A DNA stretch of 64,000 nucleotides from Mycobacterium paraterrae (GCF_022430545.2 NZ_CP092488.2:1612001-1676000); one strand, 5' to 3'; numbered from the stretch's first letter, positions 20,450-31,912 are shown. Program-made: numbers and translations. Notes: generated from the letters alone by a model not told the origin.

Positions 20450-22354
20450 TTAGTTTTGGTCTGGGTCGGTTTGGTCGGGATAGGCGTTCGGTCCGGTGGT
20501 GCCGCCACGCAGGCTGCCGTCGATGTAGGCGGCCCGGCACGCGCGGCGGCCGATCTTGCCGCTGGAAGTCCTTGGCACCGAACCGGATTGGACCAGCAGC
20601 AGGTCTCGCACGGTCACCCCGTGCCGGACAGCGATGGCCGCCCGGATGTCGTCGGCGATGGGCTGATAGTCCAGCTTGTGCGCGCCCGGGGCACGCTCGG
20701 CGACGATCACCAGTTGCTCGGAGGTGTCGTCCTTGTCGTATTTGAGACCGGCGTGCGGGTTGTCGAACACGCTGGCCGGCAGCTGATTGGCCGGCACCGA
20801 GAAGGCGGCCACGAACCCGGTTCGCAGCGCGCGGCTGGCCTCTTGCGCGGAGTACTCCAGGTCCTGCGGGTAGTGGTTGCGCCCGTCGATGATCACCAGG
20901 TCCTTGACGCGTCCGGTGATGTACAGATTGCCCTTGTAATACGTTCCGTAGTCACCGGTTTGGACCCAGGTGCCGTCGTCGGCGGCGCCCTCGGCGTGCG
21001 ACTCAGGAATGCGCGACTTGAGGATGTTGCGGAACACCTCGGTCGACTCGGCCTCGCGGCGCCAGTAGCCCTGGCCCATGTTCGGGCCGTGCAACCAGAT
21101 CTCGCCGATCTGACCGTCCGGCAGTTCGGTGGCCGTCTCGGCGTCCACAATCACCGCCCACTCGTCGACACCGACCTTGCCGGCCGACACCTGGGTAACC
21201 GCGCTCGGCGCGTCGGGCTCGACCTCGACGAAGCGATGGTTGTTCAGCGCGTCCCGGTCGACGTAGGTGACGGTCGGGCCCTCCTCCATCGGGGTGATCG
21301 AGACGAACAACGTCGCCTCGGCCAAGCCGTAGCAGGGCTTGATGACGTTCCGGTCCATCCCGTAGGGCGCGAACGCGTCGGTGAACTTACGCATCGACGC
21401 GACCGAGATCGGCTCGCTCCCGTTCAGCAGGGCCTTGACGTTCGACAGGTCCAGGGGCGGCTCGTCGTCGCGAGGCATGCCGCGCAGCGCGGCATGCTCG
21501 AACGCGAAGTTCGGCGCCAGGGAATAGGTGGGGCCGTCGTCGCCGGCGACCCCTGCCAGCGCGCGCAGCCAGCGGCTGGGGCGCCGCACGAACGCGGCCG
21601 GCGTCATGAAGGTGTTGTGCTGGCCGAGCATCGGGCCGAGCATGATCGTGATCAGGCCCATGTCGTGAAAGAACGGCAGCCAGGTGACACCGCGGTCGCC
21701 TTCGTTACCTTGCAGCGCCTCGAGCACCTGGACGCAGTTGGTGGCCAGGTTGGCTTGGGTGACCTCGACCCCGGTCGGGGTGCGCGTCGAACCCGAGGTG
21801 TATTGCAGGTACGCGATCGCATTGGCGTCGACCTGGTCGACGTCCCAGGTGGATTCGACCTCCTTGGGCACCGCGTCGACGGCGATCACACGCGGCCGCT
21901 CCTTGGCCGGACGACTGCGGAAGAACTTGCGGACGCCCTCGGCGGAGTCGCTGGTGGTCAGGATCGCGGTCGGCTCGCAGTCGTCGAGCACGGCGTGCAG
22001 GCGGCCGACGTGACCGGGCTCCGACGGGTCGAACAGCGGGACGCCGATCCGGCCGGCGTAGAGGATGCCGAAGAAGCCCACCACGTAGTCGAGGTTTTGC
22101 GGGCACAGGATGGCAACCCGATCACCCGGCTTGGTGACCTGCTGAAGCCGGGCGGCGACGGCCCGGTTGCGGGCGGCGAAATCCGACCAGCCGATGTCGC
22201 GGGTGACGCCGTCGCGCTCGGTCGAGTAGTCGAGGAAGCGGTAGGCCAACTTGTCGCCGCGAACCTTCGCCCATTTCTCGACGTGACGAACCAGGTTGGT
22301 GTTGTCGGGGAACGTGATCCTGCCGTTCACCACGAACGGATTGTGGTACGCCAT
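20450..22354 (-). CDS. fadD32: Long-chain fatty-acid-AMP ligase FadD32
   Basis: 634 residues, ANL-superfamily acyl-AMP ligase that activates meromycolic acid and loads it on the N-terminal ACP of Pks13. The ATP-binding loop [12 protein letters not shown] is at 185-196, followed by LPFFHDMGL and the NGSEP and [10 protein letters not shown] motifs. The C-terminal subdomain has [20 protein letters not shown] and [10 protein letters not shown] with the catalytic Lys. ATG start behind GAAGGAGAGAAAG. First gene of the fadD32-pks13-accD4 transcription unit. Confidence 0.97.
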   Translation of the reverse strand: MAYHNPFVVNGRITFPDNTNLVRHVEKWAKVRGDKLAYRFLDYSTERDGVTRDIGWSDFAARNRAVAARLQQVTKPGDRVAILCPQNLDYVVGFFGILYAGRIGVPLFDPSEPGHVGRLHAVLDDCEPTAILTTSDSAEGVRKFFRSRPAKERPRVIAVDAVPKEVESTWDVDQVDANAIAYLQYTSGSTRTPTGVEVTQANLATNCVQVLEALQGNEGDRGVTWLPFFHDMGLITIMLGPMLGQHNTFMTPAAFVRRPSRWLRALAGVAGDDGPTYSLAPNFAFEHAALRGMPRDDEPPLDLSNVKALLNGSEPISVASMRKFTDAFAPYGMDRNVIKPCYGLAEATLFVSITPMEEGPTVTYVDRDALNNHRFVEVEPDAPSAVTQVSAGKVGVDEWAVIVDAETATELPDGQIGEIWLHGPNMGQGYWRREAESTEVFRNILKSRIPESHAEGAADDGTWVQTGDYGTYYKGNLYITGRVKDLVIIDGRNHYPQDLEYSAQEASRALRTGFVAAFSVPANQLPASVFDNPHAGLKYDKDDTSEQLVIVAERAPGAHKLDYQPIADDIRAAIAVRHGVTVRDLLLVQSGSVPRTSSGKIGRRACRAAYIDGSLRGGTTGPNAYPDQTDPDQN

Positions 22355-22661
22355 GCCGCTTTCTCTCCTTCACCACGCTGCTCGGGCTAAGTCTGGGTAA
22401 GCCTCGTCAACAGTCTCTTCGCAATCGCTCCGGCCTGCGGGAACACCGCGCTCTCGCCCTCACCGGGCCGTCGCGGGCGGCAAGCCTCCCAGAGGCTACC
22501 GAAGTACGCTGAGCGTTCCCCAAGGCACTGAACGCGCGCCTGGTTGACCATTGCTGCTCTTAAATTTCTCTTAATGTTAGTGGGCGGTCCGCCGCCGACC
22601 AAATCTGACGGTACCGCTTAGCAGAACTGTGACCTGTGACGCCGGGCCGAACGATGCGCGG
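22355..22661. promoter_or_regulatory. Upstream region of fadD32-pks13-accD4
   Basis: 307 bp between the fadD32 start and the culp6 stop. A short AT-rich patch at 22558-22575 (CTTAAATTTCTCTTAATG) is unusual for the GC-rich surroundings and is the likeliest promoter area for the minus-strand operon. No open frame here looks like a gene, and no operator was recognised. Confidence 0.4.
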
Positions 22662-23681
22662 CTAGCTGTGTTTCGGATGGGGGGCGTTCTCGATGGTGGT
22701 GTGCGCCCAATTCAGCGTCCACTCGGTCGAGGGCTGGCCGTCCAAGCTCCAGAACTGAGTGGTGGCGTACAGCGCGTGCACCGGCGCACCGGCCCCGCCG
22801 GCGAGGATGTCCAGCGTCCGCGGCAGATTCGCCAGGCTGAACGCTTCGGGTGGGGCGGCGCAGATGAGGTCCCCGGGTCCGCAGATTTCGTTGGTTCTGT
22901 TGTTGAGTGCGCCGAAGCCGCCTGGTCGCGCGCCGGTCATCGTCAGACCGAGAGTGGAAAGCACCGGCACCTCGTGCAGGATGATCTCGGCACCCTCACC
23001 CGGCGGATTGGGGCCGATCATCTGCCCGACCCCTTGTTGGCGACGGCCGTCGGCGATCAAGGTCACGCCGAGCACCAGGTCGTCGTCGACAGGACCGCGG
23101 CCGTTCCCGACGTCGCTGGCAATATCTCCGGCGATCACCGCGCCCTGCGAGAAGCCCACCAGCACGTAGCTGGTCAGCGGACATTTGGCGTTCATGTCAG
23201 ACATCGCCTTGACCGCCGCGCGGGTGCCCTCGGCCCGGCTGTCGTTGTAGGAGATCTGCGGGTCGCCGCTCAGCGGGTTATGGAACTGCGCGGTGTAGGG
23301 AACGGTGTAGGTCTCCACCCGGCTCGTGTTGAACTGTTCGCGGATGGGCCGAGTGACGTTGAGCAACAACGCCTTCGGGAACTGGACCGGGTTCAGCGGG
23401 TCGTCCTGCAGCGACGACTCCCAGGTGCCGGGGATCGAGAGGAGCTGCACGTCGGGGCAGCTGGAGTCCTGTGAGGCTGGCCGCGGTTTGTGTGGGCGCG
23501 ATGGGACACCGCTGCTGGTGGGCGGCACGATGCTGGGCGGCACCGCGCTCGGCACGCCCTCGCGCTGACGCAGCACGCCGACCACGGCCAGGATGACCAG
23601 TCCCACCACCAACGCCACAGCGGCGGCGGCGGTCAACGCCAGAATTCGACGACGGCGTTTCCGCCGTGAGTTCACAGCCAT
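22662..23681 (-). CDS. Cutinase-like phospholipase/thioesterase Culp6 (Rv3802c type)
   Basis: 339 residues, membrane-anchored alpha/beta hydrolase of the cutinase family. In M. tuberculosis Rv3802c is an essential phospholipase A/thioesterase of envelope lipid metabolism. One transmembrane segment at about 12-36 after a basic start ([12 protein letters not shown]), then a Pro-rich linker. The nucleophile is Ser178 in [10 protein letters not shown]; the four Cys fit the cutinase disulfides ([22 protein letters not shown]). The frame runs 29 codons further upstream, but the M. tuberculosis start and GGGAG just upstream support ATG 23681. Separate from fadD32 by 307 bp. Confidence 0.93.
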   Translation of the reverse strand: MAVNSRRKRRRRILALTAAAAVALVVGLVILAVVGVLRQREGVPSAVPPSIVPPTSSGVPSRPHKPRPASQDSSCPDVQLLSIPGTWESSLQDDPLNPVQFPKALLLNVTRPIREQFNTSRVETYTVPYTAQFHNPLSGDPQISYNDSRAEGTRAAVKAMSDMNAKCPLTSYVLVGFSQGAVIAGDIASDVGNGRGPVDDDLVLGVTLIADGRRQQGVGQMIGPNPPGEGAEIILHEVPVLSTLGLTMTGARPGGFGALNNRTNEICGPGDLICAAPPEAFSLANLPRTLDILAGGAGAPVHALYATTQFWSLDGQPSTEWTLNWAHTTIENAPHPKHS

Positions 23682-23864
23682 GGTCTCCCGCTTGAAGAGT
23701 CGATCGAAGGCGCAGCCGGCTTGCGGTGGCGCTGCGGCTTGGCTGCTGGCCACATATCGCGGCACCACCTGTCCATGTGCCCACGACAGCCTACCGTCCG
23801 GCGCGTTTGCCGCGTCGGTGCTCGCGCCGACGGTTGCGCGACCGTGACCGGGAGTGCGTCCGCG

Positions 23865-25103
23865 TCAGTACAGCGTGCCGGAAAACGGCGCCCTCGTCGT
23901 GGTGAAGGCGGCGTCCAGCCTCTTCAGCGCGCCGCTTTCCAGTTCGGTGATCCGGTTCGCGCTGTGCAGTTCCCATGCCCGATGGGCACCCATGAACAGC
24001 GTTCCGAGATCGCCCAGGGCCATTGTCACGTCCGCGGGCCCCTCATGGGGTGTGCACGTAGCGGTGCCGTTGCGGATCTGCAGCCGGAATCGCCCCGCGG
24101 CGACGGTCAGCGGATCGGTGATGTCGAGCACCAGGTCGGCGTCGGCCGAATACTGCCGCGCGGACAGCACTGTCGGCACGTCCATGATCCGCAGCCACAA
24201 GAAATCGCAGCCACCGGTCTGCCGGGCGGCGAGCGGATCTTTGAGCTTGAGCGGGAGCGGATCGTCAACCGCGACATCGATGACGATGTTGTCGAACATA
24301 TTCATGCTCACCAGCGCGCCCAGCAGATCGGTGTGCGCTTCCGGCGTGATCGGGCAGAAGTCCTGGACGCGCAGGTTTCCGAACGGGCGTCGAAAAGCGT
24401 GCGGGTTGGCGCCCACCGTGCGGTAGCTGAGGAACCCGTCCGGATGGACGATGAAGTTCAGCGCCGACCCGTCCTCGCGCTGGGTGACGCGGTCCTCGAG
24501 GTAGTCGGCCCACCAGCCGTCGGTACGGCTGAGCGCTCCCGGTGTGGCGGCGCGCCAGCGGTCGTACAGCTCCGGCACGTCGACTTGCGCCTCGGACGCG
24601 TCGACCTTGCGTGCCCGGTTGCGGCTCGGCTTGTCCCGCAGCGCGGTGAACCGCGGCTCAATGGTGAACGTGCGGGAATAGCTGGCGACCCCTGCCCCGA
24701 GAATCTCGTAGACGGTGGGTTGGGTCGGGACACCGCACAGGATGGGACACCGGCGTTCCATCAGGATTTCGAATCCACGGGCGCTGAGCTGTTGCCAGAT
24801 CCGCTGTCCCTGATGGGTGGGTGCCACAGCGATCATCGCCAGCCATGCCGCGTCCAGCGTGGCGCCGCCCGGGACGGTGAGCTGCTGTTTGTAGTAGAGG
24901 GAGGTGCCGACCACGAACGGATGCCGCGGGTCCGAGACATCCTCGGCAACCAGGATGTCGTCTAACTCCACGCGCTGTTTCCATGCTTCGACGTCCGATT
25001 GGTCGGCTGTGATCCCGTAGACGTCGGCCTGATTTTCGTAGACGGCTTGCAGGTCGTCCTCGGTGGCGAACCGAATGTTGACGTCGTCGTTCGGAAAGGT
25101 CAT
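23865..25103 (-). CDS. Eis-family GNAT N-acetyltransferase
   Basis: 412 residues, the Eis size (about 400). It has the tripartite layout: an N-terminal GNAT domain with acetyl-CoA loop IAVAPTHQGQRI (about 91-102), a second GNAT-like region in the middle, and a C-terminal SCP2-like region (RLQIRNGTATCTP, GDLGTLFMGAHRAWEL). It ends in an aromatic residue (GTLY), as Eis proteins do; in Eis the C-terminal carboxylate and a Tyr near 126 act in catalysis. Probably acetylates amines such as aminoglycosides, polyamines or protein lysines; the substrate here is unknown. It has no counterpart at this place in M. tuberculosis, where culp6 is followed by fbpD. It may be a paralogue of eis rather than eis itself. 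Confidence 0.85.
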   Translation of the reverse strand: MTFPNDDVNIRFATEDDLQAVYENQADVYGITADQSDVEAWKQRVELDDILVAEDVSDPRHPFVVGTSLYYKQQLTVPGGATLDAAWLAMIAVAPTHQGQRIWQQLSARGFEILMERRCPILCGVPTQPTVYEILGAGVASYSRTFTIEPRFTALRDKPSRNRARKVDASEAQVDVPELYDRWRAATPGALSRTDGWWADYLEDRVTQREDGSALNFIVHPDGFLSYRTVGANPHAFRRPFGNLRVQDFCPITPEAHTDLLGALVSMNMFDNIVIDVAVDDPLPLKLKDPLAARQTGGCDFLWLRIMDVPTVLSARQYSADADLVLDITDPLTVAAGRFRLQIRNGTATCTPHEGPADVTMALGDLGTLFMGAHRAWELHSANRITELESGALKRLDAAFTTTRAPFSGTLY

Positions 25104-25162
25104 CGGTTATCCAACTCCTGTGAGACAGCCGAACCGGCGCGATGGCGCCGATCGGCCGACGA

Positions 25163-26092
25163 TCATTCGACAGTGACTAAGCCGGCTTCGGTGATCATGT
25201 TCGGGATCCCGGCGGCCGCAACGCTTTCTGGGCGGCTGTCGTTTCCGGCGTCCTCGGCGCGCGCCAGCTGCCAGATGGCTACGGGGACCACCGCCGCTGC
25301 GACGACGAGGGCGGTTGTCCCCAGCGGACTCGCGCTCAGGGTTTCACCGAGGACGGTTACCCCCAGCCCGGCGGCGACAACCGGCTGCGTCACCTCCAAA
25401 GTCGGCATGGACGCCGTCAGCGGGCCGGCCCGAAAAGCCGCTTGGCCGACCACGATTGCCGCTATCGCCAGCAGTGCAGCGGCGCAGAGTTCCGGCGCTG
25501 CGGCTATCGCCCATCCGGCTGACGTCAGGCGACGGACGACCTGCTCGGTGAGAGCAGCGAAAACACCCCACAGCGAGCCGGACACAAAGGCCAGTAGCAC
25601 CGCGGCGGTCGCGCCACCCCAAACCTCGGCAGCGACGACGCAACCCAACAGCACCGGGCCCATGACGGCGCCGACCGCGAACCACGTCTCCAGCGATGCG
25701 GTGGAATGACCGGGCTGCGGGTTGCCTATCGTGACGATCGCGATCACCGCGACGGTCAGCAGCCCGGCCCAGGTCCACTCTCGGGCGGTGACGGCGCGCT
25801 GCGACATTCTCGCGCTGATCGGCATCGCGAACAGCAGCGAGAGCATCAGCAGCGGCTGGACCAGAAGTACCGAGGCGAGATCAAGCGCCGCCACTTGCAA
25901 CGCGATGCTCGCCACCAGGACCACCGCTCCCCGGCGCCAGGCGGTATCACGCAGCAACCTGGCGAGCAAGCCGACGTGATCGACTGACGGGTCGGTGATG
26001 GCGCGCGCGGCGCGCTGTTGAAGGACGTCGCCGACTGCCACGCACAGCGCGGAACTCAAGGCGAGCAGGGCGGCAAAATCCACCTTGGACAT
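25163..26092 (-). CDS. DMT-superfamily (EamA-like) permease
   Basis: 309 residues, about ten hydrophobic helices in two halves typical of drug/metabolite transporters. The first half starts FAALLALSSALCVAVGDVLQQRAAR, with LLVQPLLMLSLLFAMPISARM. The second half has GPLTASMPTLEVTQPVVAAGLG and VLGETLSASPLGTTAL, matching the EamA pattern for helices 7-9. Possibly exports a small metabolite; no substrate can be inferred. 59 bp upstream of the Eis-like gene in the same direction, so the two are likely an accessory operon. Confidence 0.8.
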   Translation of the reverse strand: MSKVDFAALLALSSALCVAVGDVLQQRAARAITDPSVDHVGLLARLLRDTAWRRGAVVLVASIALQVAALDLASVLLVQPLLMLSLLFAMPISARMSQRAVTAREWTWAGLLTVAVIAIVTIGNPQPGHSTASLETWFAVGAVMGPVLLGCVVAAEVWGGATAAVLLAFVSGSLWGVFAALTEQVVRRLTSAGWAIAAAPELCAAALLAIAAIVVGQAAFRAGPLTASMPTLEVTQPVVAAGLGVTVLGETLSASPLGTTALVVAAAVVPVAIWQLARAEDAGNDSRPESVAAAGIPNMITEAGLVTVE

Positions 26093-26509
26093 AGCGGTTT
26101 CTCCGTCGATAGCAGATGTGGGACTAGCGACGCGATCCGGTGCCGCGCTCGCGGCAGTGCTGACCGAGACAACGGGGCGAGGCGGATCGCGTGCGCGAAA
26201 TGTGGGCAGCGGGCGTCGGCAGAGTGGACAGTGGCGACGCCTGGTGTGCCTAGGGTGAGGCGCTTACCCGTGGCGCAGTCGCCGGGGGCTTCGCCGGGCA
26301 AGTGCAGTGGTTGACGTGTCTCATGACCGGAGAGCCCCCTTTCTTCCGCCAGGTGACCCCGTCACCGGCACGGCTGCGCGAGCGGACGTGAAGTGCTGAC
26401 CGCCCGACAGATCTATCGCTTTACGCATAGATTATCTGCGCAGCACGCCAGAGATCATGGTGATGCTGCTCACAGCGGAGCGCGGCGCGCGAACCGGGCA
26501 GCGAGCCGC
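26093..26509. other. Gene-free interval with a candidate operator
   Basis: 417 bp between the DMT permease start and the fbpD stop. No coding frame looks real. It contains an AT-rich inverted repeat, ATCTAT-N10-ATAGAT, at 26411-26432 followed by TATCTGCG. The repeat is about 320 bp from the permease start and lies downstream of fbpD, so its role is unclear. Confidence 0.4.
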
Positions 26510-27409
26510 CTAGCGGATCGCGCCGACGATATCGCCGGACATCGCGCCCAGCTGTCCGCTCCACGAGCCCCAGTCGTTGCTACCGCCGCCGGGGAAGTCG
26601 AAGTGGCCGTTGTGGCCACCCACGTTGCGGTATTCCTGATAGAAGAAGCGGGCTCCGGCCATCGCCTCACCGGCCTGGCCGATCATCGCGGCGGCGTCGC
26701 CGCCCATGTTGGTCGGGCTCCAGACCCAGATCCGCGAGTTGTTCTGCGCCAACAGCATCGCGTGCACCTCAGGGTCGTGCCACTTCCACCGGCCCAGCTG
26801 CGGGGCACCCCACATGCCGTTGCCGTCGACGCCGCCGAACTGCTGCAGACCCGCGAGGATCGCGCCGTTGCTCGTGGTGTTCGAGGGGTAGAGGAAGCCT
26901 GACAGCGAGCCGGCGAAGCCGAAGCGCTCGGGGTGGAAGCAGGCGAGTGCCATCGCGCCGTAGCCGCCTTGGGATGCGCCGGCCGCGCCGTGGCCGCCAG
27001 GTGCCAGACCCTTGTTGGCGGCCAACCAGTCCGGCAGCTCCTGCGACAGGAAGGTGTCCCACTGCTTGCTGCCGTCGCGCTCCCAGTTGGTGTACATGCT
27101 GAAGGCGCCGCCCGCGGGGGCGACCACCGAGATGCCCTTGCCGGCGAGCGTATTGAAGGCGTTGCCGGCGGTCGCCCAGTTGCTCACGTCGGGAGCGGCG
27201 TTGAAGGCGTCGAGCAGGTACACCGCGTGCGGGCCGCCGGCCATGAACTGCACCGGGATGTCGCGGCCCATCGCGCCCGAGGGAACCATCAGCGTCTCGT
27301 AGCCCGCGGCGCGGGCCGGGCTCAGCTCCGTCATCAGGAAACCACCGGTCGTCAACACGGCGGCGCCTAGGAGACACAGCAGCCTGGACAGCACTGACCG
27401 ACTTCTCAT
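26510..27409 (-). CDS. fbpD: MPT51/FbpD, antigen-85-fold secreted protein
   Basis: 299 residues, the exact length of M. tuberculosis MPT51. Sec signal peptide to about residue 35 (cleavage near ARAAG). The mature alpha/beta-hydrolase fold is that of antigen 85, but MPT51 is regarded as non-enzymatic and binds fibronectin. Here the nucleophile-elbow region reads GASQGGYG with Ser146, where M. tuberculosis has Ala (GAAQGGYG). The catalytic His region (GTHSW in Ag85) is GSNDW, so a full triad is still missing. ATG 27409 preferred over an upstream frame extension because it gives the known N terminus. Confidence 0.93.
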   Translation of the reverse strand: MRSRSVLSRLLCLLGAAVLTTGGFLMTELSPARAAGYETLMVPSGAMGRDIPVQFMAGGPHAVYLLDAFNAAPDVSNWATAGNAFNTLAGKGISVVAPAGGAFSMYTNWERDGSKQWDTFLSQELPDWLAANKGLAPGGHGAAGASQGGYGAMALACFHPERFGFAGSLSGFLYPSNTTSNGAILAGLQQFGGVDGNGMWGAPQLGRWKWHDPEVHAMLLAQNNSRIWVWSPTNMGGDAAAMIGQAGEAMAGARFFYQEYRNVGGHNGHFDFPGGGSNDWGSWSGQLGAMSGDIVGAIR

Positions 27410-27518
27410 TCCTGACCTCGCTTTATCGCTCGACCGCCAAAAAAGGGGAACCGCGCAGCGCCCCCGTTCCGCAAGGTAGCTAATCACACCGCGTTGTGAC
27501 GGACGCCTGAAACGGCGA

Positions 27519-27548
27519 ACGGCGACGACCTCGAAAGGTCGCCGCCGT
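27519..27548 (-). terminator. Hairpin downstream of fbpA
   Basis: ACGGCGACGACCT, loop CGAA, AGGTCGCCGCCGT: a 13-bp stem with one mismatch, 15 bp beyond the fbpA stop on the minus strand. There is no T-run. It separates fbpA from fbpD, which therefore probably has its own promoter. Confidence 0.6.
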
Positions 27549-27562
27549 TTGCCGTGCAGTTC

Positions 27563-29019
<1,457 letters not shown>

Positions 29020-31014
29020 CTACGGCCCGGTGGCCGGGAGACCGGTGTATTCGGGCGCGCCGGTCTCCGGAATGGCCAGGCCACACCGGATCAGCTCGTA
29101 GCGCGGGACGCGATCGATGCGGTAACGGGTGAACTGCACCGAATGCAGCAGGTTGGAGAAGAACCGGTGGAACGTCATGGGAGCGCGCACCGAGTTCAGC
29201 ACCTGTTGGGTGCCTTCACACTTCAGCGCCGCCTCGGCTTGTTGGACAAATTTCTGGTCGAGATAACCCGGCACACCCGGATACCACTTCACCCACGGCC
29301 CGTCGGCAATCACCCAGTCGGGGAAGAGGTTCTTGTCGTGGCCGATGCGGCCGTGCTGCAGTCGCGCGGTATGCGCGGCCAGCGGGTTGGCCAGACCGAT
29401 CTGGTCGATCACCCGCACATCCAGCGCGACGTTCATGCCGACCATGCCCAGGTTGGTGAAAAACACTGTGTGCGGGCCGTTTCGGGGCGGGATGCCATCC
29501 TTCGGCGGGATCGGCGGGACCAGATCCCACTGGTCGTAGTTGCCGGAGGGCAGCAGCAAGGCGCCTTCCGGAGTGTTGTTGAGCGCCACCAGGACCGCAC
29601 GCATCCGCGGGTAGTCCAGGTAGTCGGCGGCGGTCAGTGGGTGCGCGTGACCCGTTGCCTGCGCGTAGAACCGGCGCTCGTCGACTATCCCGGTGTAGGT
29701 GACGCGTGTGGCGTCGTCCCCCAGGCCGGGCGAATTGGCCGCCCACAGCGCCCATCCCGCGACACACATCCACAACGCGCTGACCGTGCCGGCCAGCCAG
29801 TAGCCCGCCTCGCGGGTGAGCCGCGTGCCCTCCGGGAACACCACCGGCACCACGGCGACCGGGGCGAGCAGGCACAGCAGTGGAGCCAGCAGCACCCGGC
29901 CGTGCATGAAGTCACCGCCCTGGCGGATCCAGTACACCGCCTGCAGCAACCCACTGACCACGATGAAAATCACGACGGCGGCGGGGCTTTGCACCGTCCT
30001 GTTCAGTGGACCGCCGCCGAACGAGGTCGCGGCCGGGTCCTTCTGCTCTTTGCGACGCCGCGCCGAGGCCCACAGCACCAGACCCAGTCCCGTGAGCAGC
30101 AGCAGCGGCACCCATATCGCGTACGGCCCGTTGAAGTTCGACAGATAGACCAGCCCCTGCGACCACTTGTCGCCGCCGGCGTCCTTGGCCAGCGCGGTGC
30201 CGGGAAACAGCAAGCCGTAGTAGCCCATCCGGAAAATCTGATAGCCGACCGGCAACAATCCGCCGGCTGCCACGATCTCGAGCCGGCCGCGTCCGGTCCG
30301 CTCGGCGATCAGCATCATGATCAGCACACCGCCGCCGATCAGCGCCAATTCCGGGCGCACCAGCACACTGCAGCCAGCGACGAAGGCCAGCACGCCGGTG
30401 AACCACCGACCCGGCGGACCGGAACGTCTGGCCTGTGACCAGCAGACCATCATCCACCACAACAGCCCGAGATAGGCCGTCACCAAACCACTTTCGAGGC
30501 CAGAGGTGGCGAAGTCACGAGCCGGCGGCACGGCGATGTAGGCCAGCGCCCCCGCCGGCAGCATGATCGCGCGCCGCCCGACCAGGCTGGGCGCGAACAA
30601 CCGTCCGGTGCCCAGCATCAACATCGCCAGCCCGAGCAGGCTCAGCCCGAGCGCCAACGCCAGCGCGACATATTCCAGCTGCAGGGGCCGGGTGAGCGCG
30701 CTGACGCCGTACACCAGGTAGGTCCACACCACCGAGGTGTTGGCCTCGACCCGCTCACCCGCGTTGAACACCGGCCCGTTGCCCGCCAACAGGTTTCGCA
30801 CGGTGCGTAAGACGATCAAGCCATCGTCGGCGATCCACCGGCGCTGCCAGGCACCCCAGCCGAACAGCGCCGCGACCACGACCACACTGGTCCACAGGCT
30901 GGCCCGGACCGTGATGTCGTAAGGAAACGACGCGCGTCGAACCAACCTCAGCGTCGGCCAGCGCGAAGCCGGTCCGTCGGCCGGGACCGCGTCAGCCGAG
31001 GAAGACTGCGACAC
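29020..31014 (-). CDS. aftB: Terminal arabinofuranosyltransferase AftB
   Basis: GT-C membrane arabinosyltransferase that adds the terminal beta-1,2 arabinose of arabinogalactan and lipoarabinomannan. 664 residues from GTG 31014; about ten helices, then a periplasmic domain. The acidic motif WIADDGLIVLRT after the first helix is the expected DD active-site loop. Other matches to Rv3805c: NGPVFNAGERVEANTS, GDFMHGRVLLAPL, RVTYTGIVDERRFYAQATG, IGHDKNLFPDWVIADGP. The start is uncertain: GTG 31014 overlaps ubiA by 23 bp, while TTG 30945 is a shorter option. The much longer open frame to 31407 runs antiparallel in composition through ubiA and is rejected. Confidence 0.93.
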   Translation of the reverse strand: MSQSSSADAVPADGPASRWPTLRLVRRASFPYDITVRASLWTSVVVVAALFGWGAWQRRWIADDGLIVLRTVRNLLAGNGPVFNAGERVEANTSVVWTYLVYGVSALTRPLQLEYVALALALGLSLLGLAMLMLGTGRLFAPSLVGRRAIMLPAGALAYIAVPPARDFATSGLESGLVTAYLGLLWWMMVCWSQARRSGPPGRWFTGVLAFVAGCSVLVRPELALIGGGVLIMMLIAERTGRGRLEIVAAGGLLPVGYQIFRMGYYGLLFPGTALAKDAGGDKWSQGLVYLSNFNGPYAIWVPLLLLTGLGLVLWASARRRKEQKDPAATSFGGGPLNRTVQSPAAVVIFIVVSGLLQAVYWIRQGGDFMHGRVLLAPLLCLLAPVAVVPVVFPEGTRLTREAGYWLAGTVSALWMCVAGWALWAANSPGLGDDATRVTYTGIVDERRFYAQATGHAHPLTAADYLDYPRMRAVLVALNNTPEGALLLPSGNYDQWDLVPPIPPKDGIPPRNGPHTVFFTNLGMVGMNVALDVRVIDQIGLANPLAAHTARLQHGRIGHDKNLFPDWVIADGPWVKWYPGVPGYLDQKFVQQAEAALKCEGTQQVLNSVRAPMTFHRFFSNLLHSVQFTRYRIDRVPRYELIRCGLAIPETGAPEYTGLPATGP

Positions 31015-31912
31015 CGATGGTCCCGATCCACGCCAGGAAGAGCACCTGCAGCACCCGGTCGCGCAACGCGATTTCTTCGGGCTCACCGGCGACACCACCG
31101 TCGACGTCCACCGCATACCGCAGGATCGCGATCGTGAACGGCACCATCGAGACCACGAACCAGCCGGCCTTCCCGTGGTCGCGCTCGAAAGCCCACAACC
31201 CGTAGCAGACCACGACCGCGGTGGCCGACAACGTCCAGACGAAGCGGAGATACGTACTGGTGTAATTCTCCAACGACCTACGGATCTTGGCCCCGGTGCG
31301 CTCCGCCAACTGCAGTTCGGCGTAACGCTTGCCGGCCGCCTGGAACAGCGAACCGAATGCCACCACCAGCAGAAACCATTGCGACAGATGGGTATTGGTG
31401 GCGGCACCGCCGGCGATGGCGCGGATGAGATATGCCGACGAGACGATGCTGATGTCGATCACCGCTTGGTGTTTGAGGCCGAAGCAGTAGCCCAGTTGCA
31501 TCCCGATGTAGACCGCCATCACCAGAGCCAGATTCTGGTTGAGAGACCAGGCGATACCGAGCGACAGCACCCCGAGCACCACCGCCAACGCATAGGCCAG
31601 CCACTCCGGAACCACACCCGCGGCGATCGGACGGAATCGCTTGGTCGGATGCTGGCGGTCGGCTTCGACGTCGCGGACATCGTTGATCAGGTAGATCGAC
31701 GATGCGCCCAGGCTGAACGCGACGAAGGCGACCGCGATCTGGACGATCACGTCGCGGTAGTTGTAGTGGGCATAGGTGCCCCAGGCCGCCAGCGGAGCCG
31801 CCGCGACCAAGATGTTCTTCACCCATTGCCGCGGGCGCATCGCTTTGATCACGCCGACGAACAGGTTGGCCGACGGCCCTGCCACTTTCTTGTCGTCAAG
31901 CTGCTCGGTCAT
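30992..31912 (-). CDS. ubiA: Decaprenyl-phosphate phosphoribosyltransferase (UbiA/DprA-type)
   Basis: 306 residues, UbiA-superfamily membrane prenyltransferase that makes decaprenylphosphoryl-5-phosphoribose, first step to the arabinose donor DPA. The first Asp-rich site is NDVRDVEAD within YLINDVRDVEADRQHPTKRF, the family signature (NDxxDxxxD). About nine helices; AGKRYAEL and YAVDVDGG are as in Rv3806c. ATG 31912 gives MTEQLDDKKV and overlaps the PAP2 stop by 4 bp. Mutations in this gene raise ethambutol resistance in M. tuberculosis. Confidence 0.95.
   Translation of the reverse strand: MTEQLDDKKVAGPSANLFVGVIKAMRPRQWVKNILVAAAPLAAWGTYAHYNYRDVIVQIAVAFVAFSLGASSIYLINDVRDVEADRQHPTKRFRPIAAGVVPEWLAYALAVVLGVLSLGIAWSLNQNLALVMAVYIGMQLGYCFGLKHQAVIDISIVSSAYLIRAIAGGAATNTHLSQWFLLVVAFGSLFQAAGKRYAELQLAERTGAKIRRSLENYTSTYLRFVWTLSATAVVVCYGLWAFERDHGKAGWFVVSMVPFTIAILRYAVDVDGGVAGEPEEIALRDRVLQVLFLAWIGTIGVAVFLG

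Noticed and set aside
31015..31407. Extension of aftB by some 130 codons
   Set aside because: Sequence is Ser/Arg/Trp-rich and runs through ubiA in another frame. The AftB homology starts only near RASFPYDITVRASLW.
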